Source: Rhizobiales bacterium Y(2018)
GTDB lineage: Bacteria; Pseudomonadota; Alphaproteobacteria; Rhizobiales; Aestuariivirgaceae
NCBI GenBank assembly: GCA_005502925.1
Contig: SCPD01000017.1
Location: forward strand, 62,001 to 126,000
DNA length: 64,000 bases
Direction of reading: 5' to 3'
How positions within the stretch are numbered: the stretch's first letter is position 1; every line of letters begins with the position of its first letter. The translations under genes were made by a program, and so were the position numbers. Below are positions 53,001-62,181 of this stretch, in pieces. Under the pieces are notes generated by a model. The model had not been told where the DNA came from. It saw only the letters and a list, made by a program, of their open reading frames with translations, and did no database searches.

Positions 53001-53893
53001 CCCACAAACTTTGCGATCAGCCATTCCTCGAGGGCACGCGCCGCCGGCGCCTGCTCGGTCTCGGGGGGCGCGATCAGATAATAGGGAAACGCCGCCGGCA
53101 CCGACAGCCGGAACGGTCTGACGAGGCGCCGGCTCGCCAGATCATCGCGCACCGTTGCGAGATCGCCCATCGCCACGCCATAGCCGGCGCGCGCCGCTTC
53201 GAGGGAGAGATGCGCGCTGTCGAAATAGACGCCACGCACCGACCGCGTCGCTGAGAGCCCCGCCGCCGCAAACCAGCGCGACCAGGCTTCATCCGTATAT
53301 TCATGGAGCAGCGTATGACCGAGGAGATCCTGGGGCGCTTTAAGTCCCGGCTTGCGCCGCTTCAGCGCCGGACTGCAGACCGGGAAGAACTCGGCATGGC
53401 CGAGGCGCACCACGCGTTTGCCCGGATGTTCGGCGCTGCCATAGGCGATGGCGAGATCGGCGCGGTCCGCCATCTTGGGATGGCGCCAATATTCAGTCAG
53501 CACATGAACGGCGACATTGGAATGAAGTGAGAGAAACTCACCGAGCCGCGGCACCAGCCAGTTGGCAGCGAGCCCCGGCACGCAGGAAAGCGTGATCTCG
53601 CCTTCGATCTCGCCGCTTTTGATGGCGCTCGCCGCGCGCGTCAGGCGCTCGAAGGAATCATGCACTGCCGCAAGGAGCTGCGCGCCCGCCGGCGTCAGTC
53701 CCATCGGCCGCTGGCTGCGGTCGAAAAGCGGGCTCGCCAGCTGTTCTTCCAGCGCCCGGATCTGATGCGAGACGGCGCCATGCGTCACCGCCAGCTCCTC
53801 GGCGGCACGCACGAGATTGCGATGCCTGGCCGCCGCCTCGAAGGCGCGCAACGCATTGAGCGGCAGGCGGTTGCGCGAGATCGAGGGCGGCAT
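52940..53893 (-). CDS. LysR-family transcriptional regulator
   Basis: The 317-residue protein has the LysR winged helix (about 8-68; [36 protein letters not shown]) and the periplasmic-binding-protein-like effector domain (about 95-300). It resembles the GcvA-like branch. Its 3' end overlaps the 3' end of murA by 61 bp in convergent orientation. It is divergent from the deiminase/peptide operon and most likely controls it, through sites at 53901-53922. Confidence 0.93.
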   Translation of the reverse strand: MPPSISRNRLPLNALRAFEAAARHRNLVRAAEELAVTHGAVSHQIRALEEQLASPLFDRSQRPMGLTPAGAQLLAAVHDSFERLTRAASAIKSGEIEGEITLSCVPGLAANWLVPRLGEFLSLHSNVAVHVLTEYWRHPKMADRADLAIAYGSAEHPGKRVVRLGHAEFFPVCSPALKRRKPGLKAPQDLLGHTLLHEYTDEAWSRWFAAAGLSATRSVRGVYFDSAHLSLEAARAGYGVAMGDLATVRDDLASRRLVRPFRLSVPAAFPYYLIAPPETEQAPAARALEEWLIAKFVGQSARSILAPKARRRSSSLS

Positions 53894-53900
53894 GGGTCGG

Positions 53901-53922
53901 GCTCACTGTGAACTAAGCTCAC
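53901..53922. promoter_or_regulatory. Candidate LysR sites in the divergent promoter
   Basis: GCTCAC occurs at 53901-53906 and 53917-53922, 16 bp apart, and GTGAACTAAGCTCAC (53908-53922) is a near-palindrome of 15 bp with one mismatch. It sits just upstream of the LysR start and about 90 bp before the deiminase gene. LysR regulators use such T-N11-A-type dyads. No binding is shown. Confidence 0.45.
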
Positions 53923-54009
53923 ATTAGCACAGAAGTTTTCTCGTTTTGCAATGCGGCACCCGGGTGAGACGATAGCTCCGTCAACGGATAAAAAATTGGA
54001 GGACGCGAG

Positions 54010-54903
54010 ATGAGTGGTGCGAATGGCGCCGTGGCCTGGGGTGTGTCGGCGCAGACCGGCGAATTGACCGATGTGCTGCTCGGCAAGCCCGATCATTTTC
54101 GCTGGGTGCCGCTCAATTCGATCTCGGCCGTGACCTTCGCCAATCAGGAGCAGATGGGCCATCGCTTCGACCAGCAGAAGGCCATGCATCAGCATCGCCT
54201 GATGGTCGATGCCTATGAGAAGGCCGGCGTGCGCTGCCATTTCGCCGAGGCCGATGAAGGCCTGCCCTCCAGCGTCTTCACTCGTGATTCGAGCTTCATG
54301 ACACCCTGGGGCGCCGTCATCACCTCGATCCAGACACCGCCGCGCCGGCGCGATTACGCGGTCGCCTCCGAATTCTACCGCGAGGCCGGTATCCCGATCT
54401 GGAAATGGGTGACCGCCGGCCATTTCGAAGGCGGCGATTTCGTTATCCTCAAGCCCGGCGTGGCGCTGCTCGGCTGGTCGGGCGATCGCTCGACCAAGGA
54501 AGGCGCCGATCAGGTCGCCGGCTGGCTGCGCGAGAAGTCCTGGGAAGTCCAGATCGTGCCGATCCCACCGCAATTCGTGCATATGGATGCGGTAGTGGTG
54601 ATGCTCGAGAAAGGCGTGGCGCTCGTCTGCGAGGATGCGCTGCCGCCCTATGGCCTCGACTACATCCAGAAGAAACACGGCATCGAGATCATCAAGGTCG
54701 CTTATGCCGACTGCGTGAAGCTCGGCGGCAATGTCGTGAGCCTCGGCAAGAAACGTGTTTTGTCGATGAGCCACAATGTGAATGTGAACCGCCAGCTGAA
54801 GGAAGCCGGCTTCGAGGTCACCGCCGTCGACTATGAAATGTTCGCATTGGGCGGTGGCGGCGTTCATTGCTCTTGCCATGAGCTGCGCCGCAATCCCGAT
54901 TGA
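54010..54903 (+). CDS. Arginine-deiminase/DDAH-superfamily hydrolase
   Basis: The ATG follows TTGGAGGAC. The 297-residue protein has the guanidino-group-modifying fold: FEGGDF (about 138-143), HMD (about 193-195) and the catalytic Cys287 in GGGGVHCSC. Members hydrolyse arginine, agmatine, methylarginines or related guanidino compounds to citrulline-type products. The length fits DDAH or small deiminase types better than classical arginine deiminase (about 400 residues). It is the first gene of the peptide-import operon, so the substrate may come from imported compounds. Confidence 0.88.
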   Translation: MSGANGAVAWGVSAQTGELTDVLLGKPDHFRWVPLNSISAVTFANQEQMGHRFDQQKAMHQHRLMVDAYEKAGVRCHFAEADEGLPSSVFTRDSSFMTPWGAVITSIQTPPRRRDYAVASEFYREAGIPIWKWVTAGHFEGGDFVILKPGVALLGWSGDRSTKEGADQVAGWLREKSWEVQIVPIPPQFVHMDAVVVMLEKGVALVCEDALPPYGLDYIQKKHGIEIIKVAYADCVKLGGNVVSLGKKRVLSMSHNVNVNRQLKEAGFEVTAVDYEMFALGGGGVHCSCHELRRNPD

Positions 54904-54938
54904 ACCTGCAATAATCAAATATAACTGGGGAGGATGGA

Positions 54939-56486
54939 ATGACGAAAACTATCATGACGAACCGCCGCCAGATCCTGGCCGGCATGTCGGCCTTTGCCGC
55001 GGCGGGCCTGATCGGCGGCATCACGCCGGCCCGCGCCCAGGCGCCACGCAAGGGCGGCAAATTCAGATATGCCATTGTCGGCGCCTCGATCTCGGATGCC
55101 TTCGATCCCTCGACCTTCGCCGATATCGCGCCCGGCATGATGAGCTGGCAGAGCCGCAGCAATCTGGTCGAGCTTGGCCCCGACCTTAAGCTCAAGCCCG
55201 AGCTCGCCGAAAGTTTCGAAGGCACCGATCAGGCACGCAAATGGATCTTCAAGCTGCGCAAGGGCGTCGAATTCCATAATGGCAAGACGCTGAGCCCTGA
55301 GGACGTGATCTTCTCGCTCGGGCTTCATACGCGGCCTGATTCAAAATCCTCGATCAAGCCGACGCTCGACGGCATCGCCGACATGAAGGCCGACGGCAAG
55401 GACACGCTCATCATCACGCTGAAGGAGCCGAATGCCGATTTCCCCTTCGCGCTCGCCGATTACCACGCCCAGATCCTCCCCGCCGGGACGACCAACTTCA
55501 ATGACGGCATCGGCACCGGCCCCTATGTGATGAAGACCTTCGATCCGGGCGTGCGCTGCACCGGCGCCCGCTTCGCCAATTATTGGAAGGAAGGCCATGG
55601 CAATTTCGACGAGGTCGAATGCCTGGCGATCTCCGACAGTACCGCGCGCATGAACGCGCTCTCGACCGGCGATCTCGACGCGGTCATGTTCGTCGATCTC
55701 AAGACGCTGAGCCTCATCGAGCGCAATCCCGCCATCAAGGTCATCAAGGTGCAGAGCGGGGCCCATATGACCTTGCCGATGCATGCCACTGTGGCGCCCT
55801 TCGACAATAACGACGTGCGCCTCGCCCTCAAATTTGCGCTCGACCGCCAGGAGCTCGTCGACAAGCTGTTGCGTGGCAATGGCGTCGTCGGCAATGACCA
55901 TCCGATCCCGCCCTCGAGCCCCTATTACGCCGCCGACCTGCCGCAACGCGCCTATGACCCCGACAAGACGCGCTTCCACCTGAAGAAGGCCGGGCTCGAC
56001 AAGCTCACCGTTCAGCTCAGCGCTTCCAATGTGATTCTCGATATCGGTTCCGACACGGCGTCCCTCTATCGCGAAAGCGCCGCCAAGGCCGGCATCGACA
56101 TCGAAACCGTGCAGGAGCCGGCCGACAGCTATTGGTCGAATGTCTGGCAGAAGAAACCCTTCTGCGCGAGTTACTTTGGCGCCAGGCCGACGCCCGACGG
56201 CATCTTCTCGTTGGCCTACGGCACCAAGGCGCCGTGGAACGAAAGCTTCTGGTCCAATGCCCGTTTCGACGAGCTGATGAAGCAGGGCCGTGCCGAGCTC
56301 GACGAGGCCAAGCGCAAGGCGATCTATGGCGAAATGCAGCGCATCCTCAACGAGGAAGGCTCGACCATCGTCCCGCTTTTCCCGGCGGTGATCGATGCCA
56401 CCTCCGACAAGATCGCCACCGGCACGGTCGCCGGCAATCTCAACATGGATGGCGGCCGCGCCGCCGACCGCTGGTGGTTCGCCTAA
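54939..56486 (+). CDS. Peptide-type ABC importer substrate-binding protein (family 5, Tat-like signal)
   Basis: The 515-residue protein has an NRRQILAGMSAFAAAG signal with paired arginines (about 7-22) and cleavage near ARAQA. The mature part is an extracellular solute-binding protein of the peptide/nickel family (LKPELAESFEGTD, WIFKLRKGVEFHNGKTLSPEDV about 96-118, and the closing NMDGGRAADRWWFA). It binds a peptide-like ligand in the periplasm. Thirty-five bp separate it from the deiminase gene; a strong stem-loop follows at 56541-56580. Confidence 0.92.
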   Translation: MTKTIMTNRRQILAGMSAFAAAGLIGGITPARAQAPRKGGKFRYAIVGASISDAFDPSTFADIAPGMMSWQSRSNLVELGPDLKLKPELAESFEGTDQARKWIFKLRKGVEFHNGKTLSPEDVIFSLGLHTRPDSKSSIKPTLDGIADMKADGKDTLIITLKEPNADFPFALADYHAQILPAGTTNFNDGIGTGPYVMKTFDPGVRCTGARFANYWKEGHGNFDEVECLAISDSTARMNALSTGDLDAVMFVDLKTLSLIERNPAIKVIKVQSGAHMTLPMHATVAPFDNNDVRLALKFALDRQELVDKLLRGNGVVGNDHPIPPSSPYYAADLPQRAYDPDKTRFHLKKAGLDKLTVQLSASNVILDIGSDTASLYRESAAKAGIDIETVQEPADSYWSNVWQKKPFCASYFGARPTPDGIFSLAYGTKAPWNESFWSNARFDELMKQGRAELDEAKRKAIYGEMQRILNEEGSTIVPLFPAVIDATSDKIATGTVAGNLNMDGGRAADRWWFA

Positions 56487-56540
56487 CCAAGTCTTCCTTC
56501 GCTATCGGCACGCGCCGATCATCCGCGTCCCTTCACGATC

Positions 56541-56580
56541 CTGGCCGTCGTCATGCGTCGAGATGCTTGACGACGGCCAG
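56541..56580. other. Intercistronic 13-bp stem-loop between binding protein and permease genes
   Basis: CTGGCCGTCGTCA (56541-56553) and TGACGACGGCCAG (56568-56580) are exact reverse complements around a 14-nt loop. Stems at this place often protect a highly expressed binding-protein mRNA from decay. It lies at the spot where a first permease gene (DppB type) would be expected but is absent. Confidence 0.7.
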
Positions 56581-57406
56581 CAAGGCGGTTAGCTTTCCCC
56601 ATTGCCGGAACGATCCGGCAAAACGAGCGCAGCCAGTCATCCTCGCGGCCCTCCTCGGCAGTTGGTTCGGGCTCGGCGGCAGTCCGACCGACATCGTCGG
56701 CCGGCGCCTGCAACCGCCCTCGCTGGCCTTTCCGGCGGGCACCGACAATCTCGGACGGTCGGTGCTGCCACGGCTCCTGGCCGGCGTCACCACCACCCTC
56801 CTCCTCTCAGCCGCTGCCGTCGTACTGGCGGCGCTCATCGCGACGATCAGCGGCATCATGGCCGGCTATTACGGCGGCCGGATCGGCGGAACGATCATGC
56901 GGATCGGCGATATCCTCTGCGCCTTCCCGGCCATCGTCCTCGCCATCCTGGTCGCCGCCGTCGTCGGTCCCGGCTCCATCGCGGCCCTCGCCAGCATCGT
57001 CCTCGTCACCGTGCCGCTGATGACCCGCATGGTCGGCCAGGCCGCCCGGCAGGTGGCGCAACGCGAGTTCATCACCTCGGCCATCATCAGCGGCGTCGGC
57101 ACCCGCACCCTCATGATCCGGCATATCCTGCCGAATGTGGCGGGGACGATCGCGATTCAGGGGACTTATGCTCTCTCCGTCGCGATCCTCGTCGAAGGTG
57201 GGCTGTCCTTCCTCGGCTATGGCGTCCAGGTGCCCAACGCCTCTCTCGGGCTCCTGGTGCAGGAAGGTGCGGTCTACATGGTGAAGGCGCCATGGCTGAT
57301 CCTGGCGCCTGGCGCCATCCTGGTGATCGCGATCCTCGCCATCAACCTCATCGGCGACAGCCTGCGCGACCGTTTCGATCCGCGCGAAGCGAGGTCGCTG
57401 ACATGA
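56567..57406 (+). CDS. Peptide-type ABC importer permease (DppC family), start uncertain
   Basis: The frame runs open from within the previous gene, and no good ATG exists before the conserved part. A TTG at 56567-56569 gives 279 residues, but it lies in the stem-loop, so its use is doubtful. The conserved core (AGTDNLGRSVLPRLLAGV, then GFLS-type FLGYGVQVPNASLG) is a clear DppC permease with about five helices. The first helix (PVILAALLGSWFGLGG) looks short compared with relatives. A frame change around 56600-56640 or an N-terminal loss is possible. ATGA overlap joins it to the ATPase gene. Confidence 0.75.
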   Translation: MTTASKAVSFPHCRNDPAKRAQPVILAALLGSWFGLGGSPTDIVGRRLQPPSLAFPAGTDNLGRSVLPRLLAGVTTTLLLSAAAVVLAALIATISGIMAGYYGGRIGGTIMRIGDILCAFPAIVLAILVAAVVGPGSIAALASIVLVTVPLMTRMVGQAARQVAQREFITSAIISGVGTRTLMIRHILPNVAGTIAIQGTYALSVAILVEGGLSFLGYGVQVPNASLGLLVQEGAVYMVKAPWLILAPGAILVIAILAINLIGDSLRDRFDPREARSLT

Positions 57407-58269
57407 GCCCGATCCTCGACATCGCGAATGTGACCATCGAATATCCAGGCAACGGCGCCCGCGTTCGCGCGCTCGACGGCGCGACCTTGCGCGTCGATGC
57501 CGGTGAGACCGTCGGTCTCGTCGGTGAATCGGGATCCGGCAAAACCACCCTCGGCCTTCTCGCCGGACGCTTGCTGCCGCGCAGCGCCATGGTGACCGGC
57601 GGACAGGTCCGCATTGACGGCCAGGATGTGCTGGCGCTCGATGACCAGCGCCGGCGCGCGCTGCGCCGCGAATGCCTCGGCTACATTCCACAGGATCCGG
57701 TCGCCGCCCTCGATCCGACCATGCGGATCGGCCGGCAGCTCGAGCTCGTCCTGCGCGGCCTGCCCCACGACACCGCCAGTCTTCTGCGGCATCTCGACAG
57801 TGTCCAGATCAATGAGCCCGACCGCGTGCTGCGCCTGTTTCCGCATGAGATTTCGGGCGGCATGGCGCAGCGCGTCATGATCGCAATGGCCATGGCGCGG
57901 ACGCCACGTTTGCTGGTGGCCGATGAGCCGACCGCCTCCCTCGACAGCCATGTCCGCACCGAGGTGACGAAGCTGATCTTCAGCCTCGCCGCCAAGGCCG
58001 GCGCGACCGTGCTCTGGCTCAGCCACGATCTGCGCTCGGTCAGCCGCTGGTGTGAGCGTGTCGTCGTCATGTATGGCGGCAAGGTGATGGAGGATGGACC
58101 GGCGGCGCAGGTCCTGCGGCACCCGACGCATCCCTACACGATCGCGCTGGCGGCGTCGGACCCGGCCCGGGCGGAGCCCGGCCAGCGCATCGGCACCAAG
58201 CCGTACGATCCGACCGCATCCGACACTGAGATGCCTTCCGTCCGGATAGCCGCAGGAGGTGGGAGATGA
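57403..58269 (+). CDS. Peptide-type ABC importer ATPase (DppD family)
   Basis: The ATG at 57403 overlaps the permease stop (ATGA) and gives 288 residues. Walker A GESGSGKTT (about 42-50), signature ISGGMAQRV (about 151-159) and Walker B LLVADEPTASLD are present, followed by the C-terminal HPYTIALAAS oligopeptide-ATPase tail. It powers uptake together with the next ATPase. It is somewhat shorter than the usual DppD, mostly at the C-terminus. Confidence 0.93.
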   Translation: MSPILDIANVTIEYPGNGARVRALDGATLRVDAGETVGLVGESGSGKTTLGLLAGRLLPRSAMVTGGQVRIDGQDVLALDDQRRRALRRECLGYIPQDPVAALDPTMRIGRQLELVLRGLPHDTASLLRHLDSVQINEPDRVLRLFPHEISGGMAQRVMIAMAMARTPRLLVADEPTASLDSHVRTEVTKLIFSLAAKAGATVLWLSHDLRSVSRWCERVVVMYGGKVMEDGPAAQVLRHPTHPYTIALAASDPARAEPGQRIGTKPYDPTASDTEMPSVRIAAGGGR

Positions 58270-59021
58270 ACGAGCCGGTTCTGGCGCTCGACGACGTCAC
58301 CACAGCCTTCACCAGCGGCTGGGGCCCTCATCACTCGGTCATCGCCGCGATGCGCGATGTGACATTCGCGGTGCATGCCGGCGAGACACTCGGACTGGTC
58401 GGCGAATCCGGCTCAGGCAAGTCGACGACCGCCAGCGTCGCGCTTGGACTGCGCACGCCGACATCAGGCCGCGTGCGCTTTCTCGGCAAGCCTTTCGGCG
58501 ACCGCAAGGATCGGATCGGACTTCTCCAGGCCGTGTCGCAGAATCCGCTCTGGTCGCTCAATCCCCGGCTTCGGGTCGGACTGTCGATCGCCGAGCCGCT
58601 CGCGGCACTCGACCGCTCATCCCTGGCGAGCCATGCTGCGGCGGTTGAAGCGATGCTCGACAAGGTCCGGCTCGACCGCGCTCTGGCGCAGCGTTTCCCG
58701 CATGAGCTTTCCGGCGGCCAGCGCCAGCGGGTCACGATCGCCAGGGCCCTCATCACCAAGCCGCGCTTCATCATCTTCGATGAGGCCGTCAGCGCGCTCG
58801 ACGTCTCCGTCCAGGCCCAGATCCTCAATCTCATCACCGATCTGCAGGCCGAGCACGGCTTCGCCGCGCTGTTCATCTCGCATGATCTCGCGGCGGTGCG
58901 CTACATCGCGCATCGCATCGCCGTGATGCGGCGGGGCCAGATCGTCGAGCTGGCGGAAACCTCGCGTTTCTATGCGCGGCCGCAACATGAATATTCCCGT
59001 CAACTTCTGGAGGCATTGTGA
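58266..59021 (+). CDS. Peptide-type ABC importer ATPase (DppF family)
   Basis: The 251-residue ATPase has Walker A GESGSGKST (about 45-53), the signature LSGGQRQRV (about 147-155) and Walker B FIIFDEAVSALDVS, typical of DppF. It overlaps both neighbours by 4 bp. It lacks the longer C-terminal domain found in many DppF proteins. Confidence 0.94.
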   Translation: MNEPVLALDDVTTAFTSGWGPHHSVIAAMRDVTFAVHAGETLGLVGESGSGKSTTASVALGLRTPTSGRVRFLGKPFGDRKDRIGLLQAVSQNPLWSLNPRLRVGLSIAEPLAALDRSSLASHAAAVEAMLDKVRLDRALAQRFPHELSGGQRQRVTIARALITKPRFIIFDEAVSALDVSVQAQILNLITDLQAEHGFAALFISHDLAAVRYIAHRIAVMRRGQIVELAETSRFYARPQHEYSRQLLEAL

Positions 59022-60046
59022 CCACCAACCGCGACCATCGTCTCTGCGGCGTCCCCAGCTGGGGCGAACGCCGCGGCAATAGCGAGATCCGCCCCGTTCC
59101 ACGCACCGGCGGCCATAAGGATCTCGTCGAATACGACTTTCCCGGCATCGAGGTCGGGGTCGGGGTCGCCGACTATGCCGAAGGCCCGACGGGCGCAACC
59201 GTCATCCACATTCCGGCCGGCGCCCGGCTCGCCATCGATGCCCGCGGCGGCGCCATCGGCATGAGCAACGGCTTCGAATATTTCGCCCATGCGATCTGCC
59301 TGACCGGCGGATCGGTCTATGGCCTCTCCGCCGGCGCCGGCGTCGCCGAGGAGCTGCATGCGCAGCACGGCAATCGCGGCTCGGTCGATGATCTCAAGCT
59401 CGTCTCGACCGCGGTGATCTACGACTTCTCGGCGCGCGACAATGCGATCATCCCGGACGCGGCGCTCGGCCGGGCGGCGGTGCGCGCCGCCGCCCATGGT
59501 GCTGTCCCGGTCGGCCGTGTCGGCGCCGGGTCCAGCGCCAGCGCCGGCAAGATCGACCATGCCCGGACCGAATTCACCGGCCAGGGCGCCGCTTTCGGCA
59601 AGGCCGGCAAGGCACGGGTGCTGGTCGTCACGGTCGTGAATCCGGTTGGCGTCATCGTCGGCCGCGACGGCTCGGTGATTCGTGGCAATTACGATGCCGC
59701 CAGCGGCCGGCGGCGGCCATTGGCGAGCGACTGCCTGGAGATGCTGGAGCAATCGCAGCCGGCGCGGGCGGCGCGCGGCAACACGACCGTCACCGCCGTG
59801 GTTACCAATGTGCGCCTCACCGACAAGGAGCTCATCCATTTCGGACGCCAGGTGCATTCCTCGATGAACCGCGCCATCCAGCCCTTCCACACGGCGCTCG
59901 ACGGCGACACCTTGTTTGCGCTGACGACCGATGAGGTCGAACTCGCGCCGCCGCCCGACCGCGACAATGGCTTGATGAACTCCATCGCGCTCGGCACCTT
60001 TGCCTCCGAGCTCGCCTGGGATGCGGTGCTGAGGGCTGTGAGATGA
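59018..60046 (+). CDS. P1-family (S58/DmpA-like) self-processing peptidase, first copy
   Basis: The GTG at 59018 overlaps the ATPase stop (GTGA). The 342-residue protein has the DmpA fold with the glycine-rich N-terminal part (EGPTGATVI, RGGAIGMSNGFEY), the NPVGVIVGRDGSVIRG core (about 208-223) and the self-cleavage site GNTTVTAVV, where Asn255-Thr256 is the likely cut and Thr256 the new nucleophile. DmpA-type enzymes remove N-terminal residues, including D- and beta-amino acids, from short peptides or amides. It is a cytosolic enzyme of the import operon. Confidence 0.9.
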   Translation: MTTNRDHRLCGVPSWGERRGNSEIRPVPRTGGHKDLVEYDFPGIEVGVGVADYAEGPTGATVIHIPAGARLAIDARGGAIGMSNGFEYFAHAICLTGGSVYGLSAGAGVAEELHAQHGNRGSVDDLKLVSTAVIYDFSARDNAIIPDAALGRAAVRAAAHGAVPVGRVGAGSSASAGKIDHARTEFTGQGAAFGKAGKARVLVVTVVNPVGVIVGRDGSVIRGNYDAASGRRRPLASDCLEMLEQSQPARAARGNTTVTAVVTNVRLTDKELIHFGRQVHSSMNRAIQPFHTALDGDTLFALTTDEVELAPPPDRDNGLMNSIALGTFASELAWDAVLRAVR

Positions 60047-61098
60047 ACAAGGGATCGACCATGCCGCTTTACGACGACAGCCTGCCTCACCGTCTGACAC
60101 CGCCGCCATTCTGGGAGAAGCGCCCCGGCAACCGGGATGTGACTCTCGTGCCGACACATGGCGAAGGCCGGGACAAGGTGGCCTTCGACTTCCCCGGCAT
60201 CGCCGTCGGGACCGCTGAATATGCCGAAGGACCGACCGGCGCCACGGTGATCTCCATCCCCGCCGGCGCTCGCACCGCCGTCGATGCCCGCGGCGGCGCC
60301 ATCGGCATTATCGGCCGGTATGAGGACCTCAACCACGCCATCTGCTTTGCCGGCGGATCTTCCTACGGTCTCGCGGCCGCGACCGGGGTCAGCGAGGAGA
60401 TGCTGGCGCAGCTCGGCAACAAGGTAAGCTGGCAGGATCTGCGCTCGACATCGGGCGCCGTGATCTATGACCTCGCCGCCCGCGACACCGGGATCGTGCC
60501 CGACGCGGCGCTCGGCCGGGCGGCCTACCGGGCAGCGCGCAGCGACTGGATTCCGGTCGGCCGCGTCGGCGCCGGCATCGGCGCCTCGGCCGGCAAGATC
60601 GACCTGGCCCGCTGCGAATTTACGGGCCAGGGTGCCGCTTTCGCCAAACTCGGCCCCATCCGCATCCTCATCGTCACCATCGTCAATCCTGTCGGCGTCA
60701 TCGTCGGCCGCGACGGTACCGTGATCCGCGGCAATTACGATCGCGAGACAAGCGAACGCCGCCTGCCGGTCCTGGATTATGAGCGCGCGCTGCGTGAAGG
60801 GACAACACCGACCACGGCCGCCGGCAACACGACGGTCACCGCGGTGGTGACCAATGTGCGCCTGGACGACAAGGAGCTGCGGCTGTTCGGCCGCCAGGTG
60901 CATTCCTCCATGCATCGGACGATCCAGCCCTTCCACACCAACCATGACGGCGACACATTGTTCGCTCTGACGACCGACGAGGTCGAGCTGCCGCCGGCGG
61001 GAAGCACACGTCTCGGCGAGCATGCGGTCAATTCCATCGCGCTCGCATCGGTCGCCTCGGAGCTTGCCTGGGACGCCGTACTGGCGAGCGCCCGATGA
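60043..61098 (+). CDS. P1-family (S58/DmpA-like) self-processing peptidase, second copy
   Basis: The 351-residue protein is a paralogue of the one just before it: nearly every motif is shared (EGPTGATVI, NPVGVIVGRDG, GNTTVTAVVTN with cut Asn262-Thr263, and FALTTDEVEL). The N-terminus and the loop before the cleavage site differ. The pair may have different specificity or form hetero-oligomers. It overlaps both neighbours by 4 bp. Confidence 0.9.
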   Translation: MNKGSTMPLYDDSLPHRLTPPPFWEKRPGNRDVTLVPTHGEGRDKVAFDFPGIAVGTAEYAEGPTGATVISIPAGARTAVDARGGAIGIIGRYEDLNHAICFAGGSSYGLAAATGVSEEMLAQLGNKVSWQDLRSTSGAVIYDLAARDTGIVPDAALGRAAYRAARSDWIPVGRVGAGIGASAGKIDLARCEFTGQGAAFAKLGPIRILIVTIVNPVGVIVGRDGTVIRGNYDRETSERRLPVLDYERALREGTTPTTAAGNTTVTAVVTNVRLDDKELRLFGRQVHSSMHRTIQPFHTNHDGDTLFALTTDEVELPPAGSTRLGEHAVNSIALASVASELAWDAVLASAR

Positions 61099-62168
61099 CG
61101 GTCCATCGTTACGAGACGGATGAGTCCGATTCGTTCCGCCGCGGCGAGGCCATCGGACGGGCCTTCGCCGGCGAGATCATCGCGAATATCGAAGGATACC
61201 GGGAGCTGTTCCGCGCCGTCCGCGTCGACGAAGCCGGCTTGCCGGCGCTGGGAGAAACGGCGCTGGACCATATCGATCGCTGGGCGCCCGATCTCGGCGC
61301 CGAGTTGCACGGATCGGCCAAGGGTGCCGGCATCCCCCTCTGGCAGATCGGCATGCTGAATGCCCGCACCGAGATCCTCGCCACCGTCAAGGCGATCGGC
61401 GAAGGCGAATGCTCGACCTCGGTGATCCTTCCCGACAGCGGCCCTCCCCGCACCATCCAGACCTGGGACTGGCACGATGTCTCGAACGAGAACACGCTGG
61501 TGGTGCGCTACCCGACACGCGGCGGCCGGACGGTGCGCTATTTCACCGAATTCGGCATCCTCGGCAAGATCGGGCTCAACGACGCCGGCATCGGCGTGCA
61601 TTTCAACATTCTCAACCATGAGAGCGACGGCCAGGGGATCGGCGTTCCCGTCCATGCTGTGGCCCGCGCGGTTCTCGATGGCGCGAGCAATCTCGCTGAA
61701 GCCGTGGCGATCGCGCAATCGGCGGAGGTCTCCGCCTCGACCGTACTCACCCTCGTGTCCTATGCCGACGGCAAGGCGGATGCCGCTCAGGTGGAACTGA
61801 GCTCGGGCGGCCATGCCACGCTCCATGCGCCGGAAGATGGATTCCTGCTGCACACCAACCACTTCCTCGACCGGCGGCTGGCGGCGGGCGAGCTTTCGCC
61901 CACGGAGTCGAGCACCTTTCCCAGGCTCGAGCATCTCCAGGCCCGGCGCGCGCTGCTGGCCGCCATCGATCCGGTGGATCGGGTGGCGGGCCTTCTCGTG
62001 CATCAGGCCGATGGCGCGCCGATCTGCTGCCACCCGGATCCCGCACTCTCCTTCGAGAATCGCTGGCAGTCGCTGATCACGATCGCGCTCGATCTCGAAC
62101 GGTCGCGGCTCGAATTTCACGAAGGTGGCCCCTGTACGGTGAGGCGCGAATCCTGGCAGGTGTTCTGA
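61095..62168 (+). CDS. C45-family acyltransferase/hydrolase (Ntn type)
   Basis: The 357-residue protein resembles peptidase C45 (isopenicillin N acyltransferase-like) enzymes. IPLWQIGMLNARTEIL (about 80-95) is typical, and Cys106 in GEGECSTSV would be the N-terminal nucleophile after self-cleavage. TWDWH and FNILNH (about 118-180) carry substrate-site residues. Members hydrolyse or transfer acyl groups on amides and beta-lactam-like compounds. It overlaps the preceding peptidase gene by 4 bp. Confidence 0.85.
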   Translation: MTVHRYETDESDSFRRGEAIGRAFAGEIIANIEGYRELFRAVRVDEAGLPALGETALDHIDRWAPDLGAELHGSAKGAGIPLWQIGMLNARTEILATVKAIGEGECSTSVILPDSGPPRTIQTWDWHDVSNENTLVVRYPTRGGRTVRYFTEFGILGKIGLNDAGIGVHFNILNHESDGQGIGVPVHAVARAVLDGASNLAEAVAIAQSAEVSASTVLTLVSYADGKADAAQVELSSGGHATLHAPEDGFLLHTNHFLDRRLAAGELSPTESSTFPRLEHLQARRALLAAIDPVDRVAGLLVHQADGAPICCHPDPALSFENRWQSLITIALDLERSRLEFHEGGPCTVRRESWQVF

Positions 62169-62181
62169 GAGAGGTGGAGGA

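Noticed and set aside
56132-56566. An N-terminal extension of the DppC-type permease back into the binding-protein gene
   Set aside because: The extension has no membrane or family likeness and overlaps a well-supported gene; only the part after about 56567 is plausible.
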